12,547 nt of DNA from an uncultured Desulfovibrionaceae bacterium (GCA_949427775.1 CASQEL010000022.1:1-12547); one strand, 5' to 3'; counted from the first letter of the stretch, positions 1 through 6,757 are shown. Made by a program: numbers and translations. The notes: generated by a model not told the origin, from the letters alone.

Positions 1-1
1 A

Positions 2-53
2 GGATAAAATTGAAGCGCCTCTATCCGATATTTATAGAATGACAGCCCACTAG
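2..53. repeat. Left copy of 52-bp terminal inverted repeat
   Basis: This segment is the exact reverse complement of 12496-12547. The inner edge reads CCCA followed by CTAG, and the sequence stops matching just inside the CTAG. The match runs to the second base of the window, so the repeat unit very probably continues outside. A reasonable inference is that this is the inward-facing end of an insertion sequence that uses a CTAG-type target, with the window ending where an assembly or extraction met the repeat. No transposase is visible and the family cannot be named from 48 bp. Confidence 0.85.
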
Positions 54-111
54 GGTCAGGACTCATTAAAACGCCGTCCGCGAAAAGCCGAATTTTTTCG
101 GCCGGCAAGGC

Positions 112-171
112 GCACGGCCACCATTGGCCGAAGCCGTATTGAACATACTGCAAGGTCAATGGTGGCCGTGC
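112..171. repeat. 15-bp internal inverted repeat of the MITE-like element
   Basis: GCACGGCCACCATTG (112-126) is perfectly complementary to 157-171, with a 30-base spacer. It forms the core stem of the element's predicted hairpin. Confidence 0.75.
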
Positions 172-196
172 AACGCCGCGGGACGGAAAAAGGCGG
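169..196. repeat. 28-bp dispersed repeat, copy 1
   Basis: This 28-bp stretch matches 3554-3581 at 26 of 28 positions in the same orientation. It lies near the right end of the MITE-like element. Both copies start TGCAACGCCG and contain GGGACGGAAAA, and both can form a small GC stem (CGCC/GGCG) around the purine-rich loop. Confidence 0.7.
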
Positions 197-231
197 CTTT
201 GCAGCAGGCGGATTAATGAGTCCTGACCCTA

Positions 232-357
232 AACGCTTCCAATGAGGCAAAGGCTGCTGTTTCGGCTTTACGCAGCACATGGCTTAATACGGGGCTTTTC
301 CTGCTGACCTTGGGAATCATATTTTCAGCCGCTGCTGTCGCGGTCATCTGGTGGAGT
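232..357 (+). pseudogene. Fragment of a methyl-accepting chemotaxis protein (end of sensor domain plus TM2)
   Basis: Reading from 232, the frame gives NEAKAAVSALRSTW, then a hydrophobic span (LFLLTLGIIFSAAAVAVIWW, residues about 22-41 of the fragment). This matches the usual layout at the end of a chemoreceptor periplasmic domain: an alanine-rich helix with the A-V-x-x-L-R pattern followed by TM2. The expected HAMP domain is absent. After about 354 the sequence turns into a Pro/Arg-rich, hairpin-bearing run that stays open to a TAA at 457-459 but has no chemoreceptor character. Upstream, the frame enters the MITE-like element at 229 and meets a stop there. There is no start codon or signalling domain, so this is a remnant. 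The family call comes from sequence style alone; another single-pass sensor protein is possible. Confidence 0.5.
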
Positions 358-370
358 ACCGCGCCGCGCT

Positions 371-385
371 CCCCCCGTTGGGGGG
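371..385. repeat. Hairpin (6-bp all-GC stem)
   Basis: CCCCCC (371-376), loop GTT, GGGGGG (380-385), followed by AAAA. First of five hairpins in 371-588. Confidence 0.6.
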
Positions 386-416
386 AAAAGGCATTTCTAA
401 TCCCTCAGACGCTGCT

Positions 417-444
417 CAGGGGCGCGGAATGCTCCGCGCCCCTG
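417..444. repeat. Perfect 12-bp hairpin with ATGC loop
   Basis: CAGGGGCGCGGA (417-428) pairs perfectly with 433-444 around a 4-base loop. No T-tract follows on either strand, so it is not a canonical intrinsic terminator. Confidence 0.75.
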
Positions 445-491
445 CCAAAGTCATCTTAACGCTAAAAACCGCTTACGCGGACCATAAAAGA

Positions 492-518
492 GAAAAATGC
501 CCCGGAGGGGCGTTTTTC
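492..518. terminator. Bidirectional intrinsic-terminator-like hairpin
   Basis: GAAAAATGCCCC (492-503) pairs with GGGGCGTTTTTC (507-518) around a GGA loop, with one T-G wobble. The A-tract before and T-tract after a GC-rich stem are the standard form of a Rho-independent terminator readable from both sides. It may once have ended a gene that is now decayed. Confidence 0.7.
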
Positions 519-533
519 AAAAAAGGACTGTTT

Positions 534-557
534 CGACCAAGTGAGGCCACTTGGTCG
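534..557. repeat. Perfect 10-bp hairpin with AGGC loop
   Basis: CGACCAAGTG (534-543) pairs with 548-557. It is flanked by A-rich sequence on the left (517-524) and AGAAAAG on the right, but has no T-tract. Confidence 0.7.
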
Positions 558-570
558 TCAGAAAAGATTA

Positions 571-588
571 CTGGGGGCTTGCCCCCAG
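571..588. repeat. Perfect 8-bp hairpin with TT loop
   Basis: CTGGGGGC (571-578) pairs with GCCCCCAG (581-588). Last of the five-hairpin run; it abuts the 213-bp inverted-repeat segment at 591. Confidence 0.7.
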
Positions 589-590
589 CC

Positions 591-803
591 AGGGCAAAAT
601 CATGTAAATTGGCCTATGCCGACGTTTTTAGGACGTGTATCATGCCGCAGGCAAGCCATGGGAAAACATTTTTAGATGCGGCTGAATTACCACCAGCTTC
701 GAAGTTACTTCGCCTTGCTGAAACAGGATCGTTTACGGAAGTTCCTATCCTCCTCCAACCCCGGGAATGCCTTGATATAAGCCAAGTTACATGATTTTGC
801 CCT
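591..803. repeat. 213-bp segment bounded by 27-bp inverted repeats
   Basis: 591-617 matches the reverse complement of 777-803 at 25 of 27 positions; both outer ends read AGGGCAAAATCATGTAA going inward. No clear target-site duplication is visible outside (CC at left, GT at right). The interior is not palindromic and contains a LysR-like coding remnant. It could be a small mobile element whose right end overlaps the LysR remnant, or a local inverted duplication of a piece of that remnant. Confidence 0.6.
676..794 (+). pseudogene. Frameshifted N-terminal remnant of a LysR-type transcriptional regulator
   Basis: From the ATG at 676 the frame reads MRLNYHQLRSYFAL, then breaks. Shifting frame at 718-720 gives ETGSFTEV and later DISQVT, ending at a TGA at 795-797. 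Joined, these follow the N-terminal winged helix of LysR proteins: LxxLRYFxALAETGSF, a variable helix, then a SQxx-type recognition helix. A single missing base near 717/718 restores FALAETGSFTEV. The remainder of the helix is degraded (PILLQPREC) and no effector domain follows. It is certainly not functional. The weak point is length: only about 40 residues are available to judge. Confidence 0.5.
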
Positions 804-1010
804 GTGGTTTCGGACGACGTGATCCGCGCCGCTTTTTCTCCCAAAGCTACAGTTTTTTCCGGGGTGATACCTACAGCAAGAGAAAGCGTGACTGTTTGCG
901 GCGGCGCGCCCGAACGACGGATCTCGCCGTGTGCAAAAATTCGGGTCTTCCCGTCGCATGGGGGGCACGGATCAGGAATACGTTGATTGCGCAAGGACAA
1001 GGATTTTCGG
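804..1010. other. Gap upstream of the tRNA thiolase gene; no gene recognised
   Basis: Short open frames exist on both strands, but none has a convincing start, ribosome binding site or recognisable family. It probably holds the promoter of the 1011 gene, but I see no clear -35/-10 pair. It may be more decayed coding sequence. Confidence 0.4.
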
Positions 1011-1760
1011 ATGAAGAAACAAAAACTCAGTTATGCGCAGGAAGTCTGCGTCAAATCCGCGGGCAAAGCCATGCAGCGCGCGGCCATGATCGCACCGGGC
1101 GCACGTATCGGCGTGGCCGTGTCGGGCGGGGTGGACAGCTTTGTGCTGCTCCAGGTGTTGGCCATCCGCCGCCGCATCGTGCCGTTTCCGTTCGAAATCA
1201 TGGCGCTGCACGTCAACCCCGGTTTTGATCCGCACAGCCATGCGCCCCTGATTCCCTGGCTGGAACAACACGGCATCGCCGCCCATGTGGAAGTGACCGA
1301 TCACGGCCCCCATGCCCATTCCGAAGAAAATCTGCGCAACTCTCCCTGTTTTCGTTGCGCGTGGCTGCGGCGCAAGCGTCTGTTCGAACTCTGCGCGCAA
1401 TACCGCCTGACGCATCTGGCCTTCGGGCACAATGCCGATGATCTGGTGCATACGTTTTTCATGAATCTTTGCCGAAACGGCCGTGTGGAAGGCATGAGCA
1501 TGCGCGAACCGTTTTTCAACGGCGCGCTGCAAATCATCCGTCCTCTCCTGCTGCTTGAGAAGTCGAACATCATCCGCGCCGCCAAACGGTGGAAACTGCC
1601 CGTCTGGTCCAATCCCTGCCCCTCCGCCGGGAACACCGGACGCAGCGATATGGCCGACGCCCTGGAAACGCTCTGCGGCGTCTATAAAGACGCCCGCCGC
1701 TGCATCTTCAACGGTTTGGCGCGCTGGCAGATGGAAAAGAACACGTCCCGGGATTTTTAG
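1011..1760 (+). CDS. ttcA: TtcA-family tRNA 2-thiocytidine synthetase (PP-loop, Fe-S)
   Basis: This 249-residue enzyme is predicted to thiolate cytidine 32 of tRNA in the cytoplasm, using ATP and an iron-sulfur cluster. The PP-loop ATP-binding motif SGGVDS is at residues 38-43, a CxxC pair (CFRC) at 113-116, the GHNADD motif at 139-144, and a third cysteine in NPC at about 203. This three-cysteine pattern is the one known for TtcA [4Fe-4S] binding. The protein is somewhat short for the family (E. coli TtcA is about 310 residues), lacking mostly C-terminal sequence. I start at ATG 1011, which has AAGGA at 999-1003, 7 bases upstream; an in-frame TTG at 987 is less likely. It stands alone: decayed sequence lies upstream and a 248-bp gap separates it from the next gene. 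TtcA-like paralogues with other targets exist, so the exact substrate is inferred. Confidence 0.82.
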   Translation: MKKQKLSYAQEVCVKSAGKAMQRAAMIAPGARIGVAVSGGVDSFVLLQVLAIRRRIVPFPFEIMALHVNPGFDPHSHAPLIPWLEQHGIAAHVEVTDHGPHAHSEENLRNSPCFRCAWLRRKRLFELCAQYRLTHLAFGHNADDLVHTFFMNLCRNGRVEGMSMREPFFNGALQIIRPLLLLEKSNIIRAAKRWKLPVWSNPCPSAGNTGRSDMADALETLCGVYKDARRCIFNGLARWQMEKNTSRDF

Positions 1761-1812
1761 AGTCAGCCATCATTTCGCCTGAACAATATGGTTTTCAGAC
1801 GCATTCGGCGCG

Positions 1813-1861
1813 GGCGTCCGCTCCCGCGGGAGGTTAAAGCTGTCCGTCCGGAGCGGACGCC
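1813..1861. repeat. 12-bp inverted repeat downstream of ttcA
   Basis: GGCGTCCGCTCC (1813-1824) pairs with GGAGCGGACGCC (1850-1861), with a 25-base loop. It lies 53 bases after the ttcA stop and could act as a Rho-independent-like transcript end without a T-tract, or as an RNA 3' end stabiliser. Confidence 0.5.
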
Positions 1862-1893
1862 ATGAACGTCCGCACCGCCGATTTGCCGCTATG

Positions 1894-1922
1894 TTGACAG
1901 GATGCTTCCGTCCGCCTATGCT
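1894..1922 (+). promoter_or_regulatory. Sigma-70-type promoter for the M23 peptidase gene
   Basis: A perfect TTGACA -35 (1894-1899), a 17-base spacer and a TATGCT -10 (1917-1922, four of six consensus positions). Predicted transcription start is near 1929, giving a leader of about 80 bases before the ATG at 2009. The leader contains a short stem (GGCGT 1941-1945 with ACGCC 1954-1958). Confidence 0.65.
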
Positions 1923-2008
1923 CTGTAAAACATTACCAAAGGCGTATTTTCAGACGCCCCAACAAGAGGCGCCCCCGCACCCCGGGGACGGCCCGATCAC
2001 GAGAGCAT

Positions 2009-2911
2009 ATGCTGCTGGGCAAATATCACATCGTCATATTCAAGGAAGGTAAAAGCGGCAGCCGCAATCTGCGGTTGCGCGGCTGGTTGGGATTCGCCGG
2101 TTTCCTGGCCGTGGGCGCGCTTGTCGCCTGCAACATCTGGCTATGGCGCTACTATCACGAAACCGTGCTGCTCCACGCCAAACTGTCCGACACGGAAAAG
2201 GTTGTGGAGGAACAGAGCAACCAGTTGCTCAGCATGATCGGCAAAATTCGCGATGTCGCCACAGATCTGGACCGCGTGCAGCAGTTCGACACCAAACTGC
2301 GCCTGATGATGAATATGGAGAAAGATCCCGCCGAAGTCGGCGGACGCGGCGGTTCACACGCCGAAGATTTCTCCACCACCTATCTGCCCCTGCACCGCCA
2401 GGAACTTACCGCCCGAAAAATGCACGCCTTCCTCAAACAATTGTCCGAGGACGTGCGTCTGGAGGAAGTCCGCCAGCAGGATCTGCTCCGCGCCATGCGC
2501 ACCAATCGAGACGCATTGTCCGCGTTGCCGTCCATCTGGCCTATCGAGGGCTTCATCTCTTCCAGTTTCGGCGGCCGCTCCTCTCCTTTCTCCGGCCGCG
2601 GGGAATTCCACAAGGGTTTGGACATCACCAGCCGCATCGGCACGCCCATCCTGGCCACGGCGCAGGGCACCGTGTCCTTCGCCAACATGGACGGCGCATA
2701 CGGCAACAGCGTGGAAATCAACCACGGCGGCGGCATCGTCACCAAATACGCGCACATGCAGCGCTACATCGTCAAGGAAGGACAATGGGTCCGCCGGGGA
2801 GACGTCATCGGCTATGTAGGCATGACGGGTCGCACCACGGGCGCGCATGTGCATTACGAGGTGCGTCTCAACGGCGCGCCCGTCAATCCCATGCGGTATA
2901 TTCTGAACTGA
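2009..2911 (+). CDS. Membrane-anchored M23-family metallo-endopeptidase (LytM-like)
   Basis: A 300-residue protein with a short basic N-terminus, one transmembrane anchor (about 26-47), a charged coiled-coil-prone stretch (about 50-105 and 130-170) and a C-terminal M23 peptidase domain (about 178-300). All zinc ligands of the family are present: His201 and Asp205 in HKGLD, and His282 in HVH (280-282); the catalytic His249 lies in YAHM. It should therefore be an active periplasmic endopeptidase cutting peptidoglycan cross-bridges, not a degenerate activator. This TM/coiled-coil/M23 layout is common among envelope hydrolases of delta-proteobacteria. The start is ATG 2009 with a weak GAGAG just upstream. 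It has its own promoter and is followed after 46 bases by the nitroreductase gene, so the two are probably cotranscribed. Confidence 0.87.
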   Translation: MLLGKYHIVIFKEGKSGSRNLRLRGWLGFAGFLAVGALVACNIWLWRYYHETVLLHAKLSDTEKVVEEQSNQLLSMIGKIRDVATDLDRVQQFDTKLRLMMNMEKDPAEVGGRGGSHAEDFSTTYLPLHRQELTARKMHAFLKQLSEDVRLEEVRQQDLLRAMRTNRDALSALPSIWPIEGFISSSFGGRSSPFSGRGEFHKGLDITSRIGTPILATAQGTVSFANMDGAYGNSVEINHGGGIVTKYAHMQRYIVKEGQWVRRGDVIGYVGMTGRTTGAHVHYEVRLNGAPVNPMRYILN

Positions 2912-2944
2912 CGGACCACATGCGACCGCGCGCCGCCAAATCCT

Positions 2945-2950
2945 AAGGAG
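2945..2950 (+). promoter_or_regulatory. Strong ribosome binding site of the nitroreductase gene
   Basis: AAGGAG, 7 bases before the ATG at 2958. It fixes the start. Confidence 0.8.
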
Positions 2951-2957
2951 TCTGATC

Positions 2958-3536
2958 ATGAATTTTGAAGAACTCGTCCACGCGGCCCGAACATGCCGCC
3001 GCTTCGAGCAGTCGCGACCGCTTTCCGCGGCCGATCTGGAATGGCTGACGGACTGCGCGCGCGTCTCTCCCTGCGGTCGCAACGCTCAGGAACTCCGTTT
3101 CGTGCTGGTGCACAGCCCGGAGGCCTGCGCGGAGCTCTTTCCCCAGACAAAATGGGCCGGAGCGCTCAAAGACTGGAACGGCCCCGCGGAGGGCGAACGT
3201 CCCACAGGGTATATCGCCATTCTGATGCCCAAAACCGCCAACGCCATCGTGCACTTCGACGTGGGCATCGCGGCCCAGAGCATCCAGCTGGCCGCCACAA
3301 GCAAGGGCTGGGGGTGCTGCATTCACGCCTCTTTCAACCGCGCCCGCTGCCCGGAAATCCTTCGCGTGCCCGAGGACATGGACATCGCGCTGCTGCTGGC
3401 CCTCGGCGTGGCCGGGGAAGAACGCCGCCTGGCTTCCATGCCTGCCGACGGTTCCTTCAACTATTGGCGGGATGACGCGGGCGTCCACTACGTGCCCAAG
3501 CGCGCCCTGGAGGATCTCATTCTCGAAACGCTGTAG
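2958..3536 (+). CDS. Nitroreductase-family FMN oxidoreductase
   Basis: A 192-residue cytoplasmic flavoprotein of the nitroreductase fold, likely reducing nitroaromatic, quinone or related compounds with NAD(P)H; the real substrate is unknown. Family signatures are the N-terminal RTCRRF (11-16), which supplies FMN-phosphate arginines; SPCGRNAQ (37-44), at the usual SPSxxNxQ position; and the GWGCC block (117-121) followed by ALGVAGE (148-154). The length is typical of the small single-domain, dimeric group. Cysteines in the SPCGRN loop and in GCC are a mild variation seen in anaerobe versions. The start is set by AAGGAG at 2945-2950. It lies 46 bases after the M23 gene on the same strand and faces the leftward glycosyltransferase genes. 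Confidence 0.85.
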   Translation: MNFEELVHAARTCRRFEQSRPLSAADLEWLTDCARVSPCGRNAQELRFVLVHSPEACAELFPQTKWAGALKDWNGPAEGERPTGYIAILMPKTANAIVHFDVGIAAQSIQLAATSKGWGCCIHASFNRARCPEILRVPEDMDIALLLALGVAGEERRLASMPADGSFNYWRDDAGVHYVPKRALEDLILETL

Positions 3537-3553
3537 GGTTATAATGCTTGCCC

Positions 3554-3581
3554 TGCAACGCCGTGGGACGGAAAACGGCGG
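3554..3581. repeat. 28-bp dispersed repeat, copy 2
   Basis: Matches 169-196 at 26 of 28 positions. It lies 18 bases after the nitroreductase stop, in the convergent gap 3537-3697. The stem CGCCG (3559-3563) with CGGCG (3576-3580) could serve as a 3' transcript hairpin. The surrounding MITE-like sequence (terminal repeats, 15-bp inverted repeat) is not present here. The rest of the gap holds only a weak 5-bp hairpin at 3677-3690. Confidence 0.65.
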
Positions 3582-3697
3582 AGCACAAGATCTCAAAGAG
3601 AACAGCCATCTTTCAAAACCGTTGCGGCGCAAAGGCGGGAGAGGTTCCATCGGGGCGGGAAACCGACCCGGCGGGCGGCCTGTAGAGGCCATGACCA

Positions 3698-4960
3698 TCA
3701 GGGCCTGCCGACATCCGCTCCGGGAGCGCGTCGCAACCAGTCGGCATACAATCCGGCCAGAGCCGTGTCGCCGACGCTCCGCCCCCAACGGGCCAGGGCG
3801 TCGGCTTTTTTCCGCAGGGCGGCTGTGTCGGCCGCCGTGGCCCGCAGATCGGTCGCGGCGCGCACGGCGTTCTCCGCCATAACGGCGTCTCCGGCGCGGG
3901 CGGCGGTCCGGGCCAGCGCCGCGGCGTTCTCCGCCAGCGGAAAAAAATGCACCTGCAGAGAGCGCCAATCCAGAGCCTCGACCAACGCTTCGGCCGTGCC
4001 AAGACGTTCCAGATGCCCGGCCAGCAGGGCGTATCCCCCCTGCCAGAGCGGTTCGGCCAGCAGGCGCAGGCGGCAGCGGTCGGCGTCGAAGGTTCGGGTG
4101 AACGCGGTAGTCAGGGCCGCTTCCCGTTCCGGAGGCAAGGTCAGGTACACTTCCAGGGCGGGGCTGAGCGCGGGCGCGAATCCGTCTTCCATGCCGATGC
4201 GGTGCAGATCCGGCACAAAACCGCCGGGACAGCGTTCGTTCAGCAGGCGGGTATTGGGACCATCATGATCAAAGCGGCCGGGCGTCTGGCTGGTCAGATG
4301 AAACAGCACGCTTTGCGGCACGCTGCCCAGGCGCAAGCCCGCCCGGCGCACGGCGCAACACAGATCCAGATCTTCAAATCCGTTGCGGTATCCTTCGAAA
4401 AAGCCGCCGCACCGCCGGAACAACTCCGCCGAAAGCAACAGCGCCGCGCCCGTCAGGGCCTGCCAGGCGCGTGGGCGGCGGGCCAGAGGGTGATTGCCCG
4501 GAAAGAGCCCGTACATATGCTCCACTTCCAGCGTGGGCGCGAAGGTGATGCCGCAATGCTGCACGCGCCGGGCGCCGGGCAGAAGCAACAACGGTCCCAC
4601 CATGCCCAGAAACGGCGAACCGTCCAACGCGGCCAGCAGCGGCGGCAGCCAGCCTTCCGTCGCCAGCGTGTCGTTGTTGAGAAAAAACAGACGCGGGGCC
4701 GCGGCCGCCCGCGCTCCAGCATTGCACCCTTTGGCAAACCCCTGATTGTCTTCCAGCCGCACGGCGCGGAAACGCCCGCCGAACAGTTCCCGTCCCACAG
4801 GCTCCAGGGCGTCGCGGGTTTCGTCCGTGGAGCCGTTGTCCACCACCACGATTTCCACAAGCTCCGGCGGGGTGTGCCGGGCCAGACTTTCCAGACAGGC
4901 GCGCGTCATTTCCCACAAATTCCAGGCGGGAATGATCACGGATACGGCGGGCATGCTCAT
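3698..4960 (-). CDS. GT2-family glycosyltransferase with C-terminal helical extension
   Basis: A 420-residue glycosyltransferase of the GT-A fold, family 2 (rhamnosyltransferase/WbbL-like group), transferring a sugar from a nucleotide donor; no membrane segment is evident. The GT2 domain is at about 5-245: VSVIIPAWN (6-14) opens it, VVVDNGSTDET (38-48) binds the nucleotide, NND (95-97) is the DxD-equivalent metal motif, and FEDLDLCCAVRRAG (195-208) carries the ED catalytic-base motif. Residues about 265-420 are alanine-rich and helical, resembling degenerate TPR-type repeats of unknown role. The start at 4960 overlaps the upstream stop as ATGA, with GGAGG a few bases upstream; ATG 4954, two codons later, is an equally good start. 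It is the second gene of a two-gene leftward operon. Donor and acceptor cannot be read from sequence. Confidence 0.85.
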   Translation of the reverse strand: MSMPAVSVIIPAWNLWEMTRACLESLARHTPPELVEIVVVDNGSTDETRDALEPVGRELFGGRFRAVRLEDNQGFAKGCNAGARAAAAPRLFFLNNDTLATEGWLPPLLAALDGSPFLGMVGPLLLLPGARRVQHCGITFAPTLEVEHMYGLFPGNHPLARRPRAWQALTGAALLLSAELFRRCGGFFEGYRNGFEDLDLCCAVRRAGLRLGSVPQSVLFHLTSQTPGRFDHDGPNTRLLNERCPGGFVPDLHRIGMEDGFAPALSPALEVYLTLPPEREAALTTAFTRTFDADRCRLRLLAEPLWQGGYALLAGHLERLGTAEALVEALDWRSLQVHFFPLAENAAALARTAARAGDAVMAENAVRAATDLRATAADTAALRKKADALARWGRSVGDTALAGLYADWLRRAPGADVGRP

Positions 4961-6696
4961 GCGACCTCCAGTGCGGCGAGACGGGTGACTTTGCGCAGCA
5001 GATCCCGTTGAGCCCGCTGTCGCGCCGTCTCCCGGGCCCTGGCGACGCCGTCGTTGTCGGCGTACAGGTATTCCAGTTTGATCTTGTTGCCGAAAACATG
5101 GGCCGTGCGGGCCCGCGTCGCGGCCTGTCGCAGGCTGGAATGCTGCACATGGCGCACGGCGGCCCCTCCGGCGCAGACAATCTCATGTCCGGCCAGCGTC
5201 AGCCGCAAATCACGTTCCAGGTCATCGAACTGACTGGGACTGAAACGGATATCGAAACCGCCGCAGGTTTCCACCGTTTTCCGGCGGATCAGATGACAGC
5301 AGCCGGACACCGACAGACACGGACGGGTATGCAGCGTCAACAGGCGATCCAGACTGCCCATGCTGCCCCCATGAACGAATATCTTCTCCTGAAAATCCGC
5401 GAAGCTGCGATCGCCATCTTCCGGCGGCAGCAAGAAGAAATCGGCGCATTGCACGGCGTGGGGCGGTTCGCACTCCAAGATCCGGCATCCCACCACCCCC
5501 GCGCGGGGAAATGCCGCCGCCGCGCTCTGCAGAGTCTGGAGCCAGCCCGGCGTCAACAGCAAATCGTCGTCCAGAAAGACAAGGCTGTCCCGTTCCTGTG
5601 CTTCGGGCAACGAAAGCAGCCAGTTGCGGGCGGCGGGCGCGCCCACATTGACGGGCAACGTCACAATGCGCAGGCGGTCGCCCCACTCGGCTTGCCGGGC
5701 CTCCAGCATGGCGGCCGTGCCGTCGGTGGAACCGTTGTTCAGCACGACGATCGGCGCATCTCCGGTATCGGTATCCCGCAACGAACGCAGCGTATCCTCC
5801 AGTACCGCCGCCTTGTTCCAGGAGTACAGCAGGATGGCGGGGGAGCGATCTTCCGGCGGCGCGGGCGGCAGAGGAAACGCCAGTTCGTACAGCGCCAGCG
5901 TCAGATTGGGATGCCACGGCAGGGCCCGCCACAAAGGCAGCAATCGGGCCACGGCGTCGGCACGCCGTCCCATGCGGACCAGGCAGTCAGCCTCCCGCAG
6001 CACCTGCCATGCCTCGAAACCGGGCAGCGGGACGGCCAGCATTTCCAGGGCTTCGGCGGGCGCGCGACGCGTCACGGCCCACCCGGCGCGCAGGCGCGCC
6101 GTCAGGACAGCCCAATGTTGCGGCGACAGCCCCTCGACCGGAACGCGCGACGCGGCTTCCAGCAGAGCGTCCAGCACGCCGCCGTCGGCGTCATGCGACA
6201 GGCACCAGCGCCACCCCCGCTCCAGCCAGCGCCCGCCGCCGGACATGTTCGACAGTCCGGGGATCGCCGCCGCCAGCATGGCATCGGCGGTAAGTCCTTC
6301 CAATGCCTCACATGTCGTCGGCGTGCCGTCGGCCGCGCACCACTCCGCCAAACAGGCGGCCGGCGCGCCCGCTTCGCCCGGACAACCGCCCCGCGCGTGC
6401 AGCGTCCGGATCAGATGCAGCAGACGGGCTTCCAACGGATCGTCCTGCCAGGCAAACATGGCCAGAGCTCCGCCCCGCCGCGCCGTTTCAGGCAACCGCA
6501 GCGCGCGCACGGCCAGACGGAGCGCGGTATCCGCGCCCAGGACGCCGTATTCCCAACCGGGAATCGCGGCGCAGAGACGCTGCATGGTCGCGGCGGCGGC
6601 CTGTGGCGACGGAAGCATCCCGGCGCCCGACGCTGCCACGGGCGCCGATGCGGAGGAATGGCGGCATGATGACGAAAAAGGAGACATTGCGTTCAT
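4957..6696 (-). CDS. Large protein with helical N-terminus and GT2 glycosyltransferase domain (paralogue A)
   Basis: Up to 579 residues. Residues about 35-275 are alanine- and leucine-rich helices with TPR-like character, the clearest repeat being near 228-265. A GT2 domain follows at about 285-520: AILLYSWNKA (287-296) opens it, VVLNNGSTDGT (317-327) binds nucleotide, FLDDD (374-378) is the metal motif, and SPSQFDDLERDLRL (486-499) is the acceptor-side acidic motif. It shares GAPAARNWLLSLPE exactly with the divergent gene at 6816/6846, and also SVxGCCHLxRR and LAGH. The start is uncertain: ATG 6696 is the most upstream possible but has no ribosome binding site, and ATG 6687, 6618 and 6585 are alternatives. 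The first 30 residues are low-complexity Ser/Ala. It is translationally coupled to the next gene by ATGA. Confidence 0.82.
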   Translation of the reverse strand: MNAMSPFSSSCRHSSASAPVAASGAGMLPSPQAAAATMQRLCAAIPGWEYGVLGADTALRLAVRALRLPETARRGGALAMFAWQDDPLEARLLHLIRTLHARGGCPGEAGAPAACLAEWCAADGTPTTCEALEGLTADAMLAAAIPGLSNMSGGGRWLERGWRWCLSHDADGGVLDALLEAASRVPVEGLSPQHWAVLTARLRAGWAVTRRAPAEALEMLAVPLPGFEAWQVLREADCLVRMGRRADAVARLLPLWRALPWHPNLTLALYELAFPLPPAPPEDRSPAILLYSWNKAAVLEDTLRSLRDTDTGDAPIVVLNNGSTDGTAAMLEARQAEWGDRLRIVTLPVNVGAPAARNWLLSLPEAQERDSLVFLDDDLLLTPGWLQTLQSAAAAFPRAGVVGCRILECEPPHAVQCADFFLLPPEDGDRSFADFQEKIFVHGGSMGSLDRLLTLHTRPCLSVSGCCHLIRRKTVETCGGFDIRFSPSQFDDLERDLRLTLAGHEIVCAGGAAVRHVQHSSLRQAATRARTAHVFGNKIKLEYLYADNDGVARARETARQRAQRDLLRKVTRLAALEVA

Positions 6697-6728
6697 AGGG
6701 GGGTTCGTAGTAAAGGACGGAGAGAGAT

Positions 6729-6757
6729 TTTATCCATGCAGATTCCTGAAATCCCAA
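6729..6757 (-). promoter_or_regulatory. Possible promoter for the leftward glycosyltransferase operon
   Basis: Read on the minus strand: TTGGGA (6757-6752), 17-base spacer, GATAAA (6734-6729), each four of six against consensus. The start would be near 6722, giving a leader of about 25 bases. Plausible but not strong. Confidence 0.35.

Larger units (their letters stand above)
53..229. mobile_element. 177-bp MITE-like element with terminal inverted repeats
   Basis: The ends are perfect inverted repeats: GGGTCAGGACTCATTAA at 53-69 and its complement at 213-229. TA lies directly outside both ends (51-52 and 230-231), as a 2-bp target duplication would; counting TA the match is 19 bp. Inside is a 15-bp perfect inverted repeat (112-126 with 157-171) and a short hairpin (87-92 with 97-102), so one strand can fold into a long imperfect hairpin. 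It encodes no transposase. The TIR-plus-TA/CTAR pattern resembles non-autonomous derivatives of IS5-family elements, but that family assignment is recollection, not a database match. It sits directly against the left terminal repeat, sharing the CTAG, and abuts the chemoreceptor fragment on its other side. Confidence 0.7.

Noticed and set aside
371..588. CRISPR array or tandem repeat in the hairpin run
   Set aside because: The five hairpins differ in sequence and spacing; no repeat-spacer periodicity exists.
351..794. 147-codon open frame on the + strand across the hairpin region
   Set aside because: It runs through five hairpins and an inverted-repeat arm, has no ribosome binding site, and only its tail resembles a (frameshifted) LysR fragment. 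It is a chance join of debris, not a gene.
614..1000. 128-codon open frame on the minus strand
   Set aside because: It lies over both the LysR remnant and the gap, with no family resemblance and no ribosome binding site.
5008..6669. 553-codon open frame antisense to the leftward glycosyltransferase
   Set aside because: It is an open shadow frame of a GC-rich gene, rich in Gln/Arg/His with no family features; the minus-strand frame has clear GT2 motifs.
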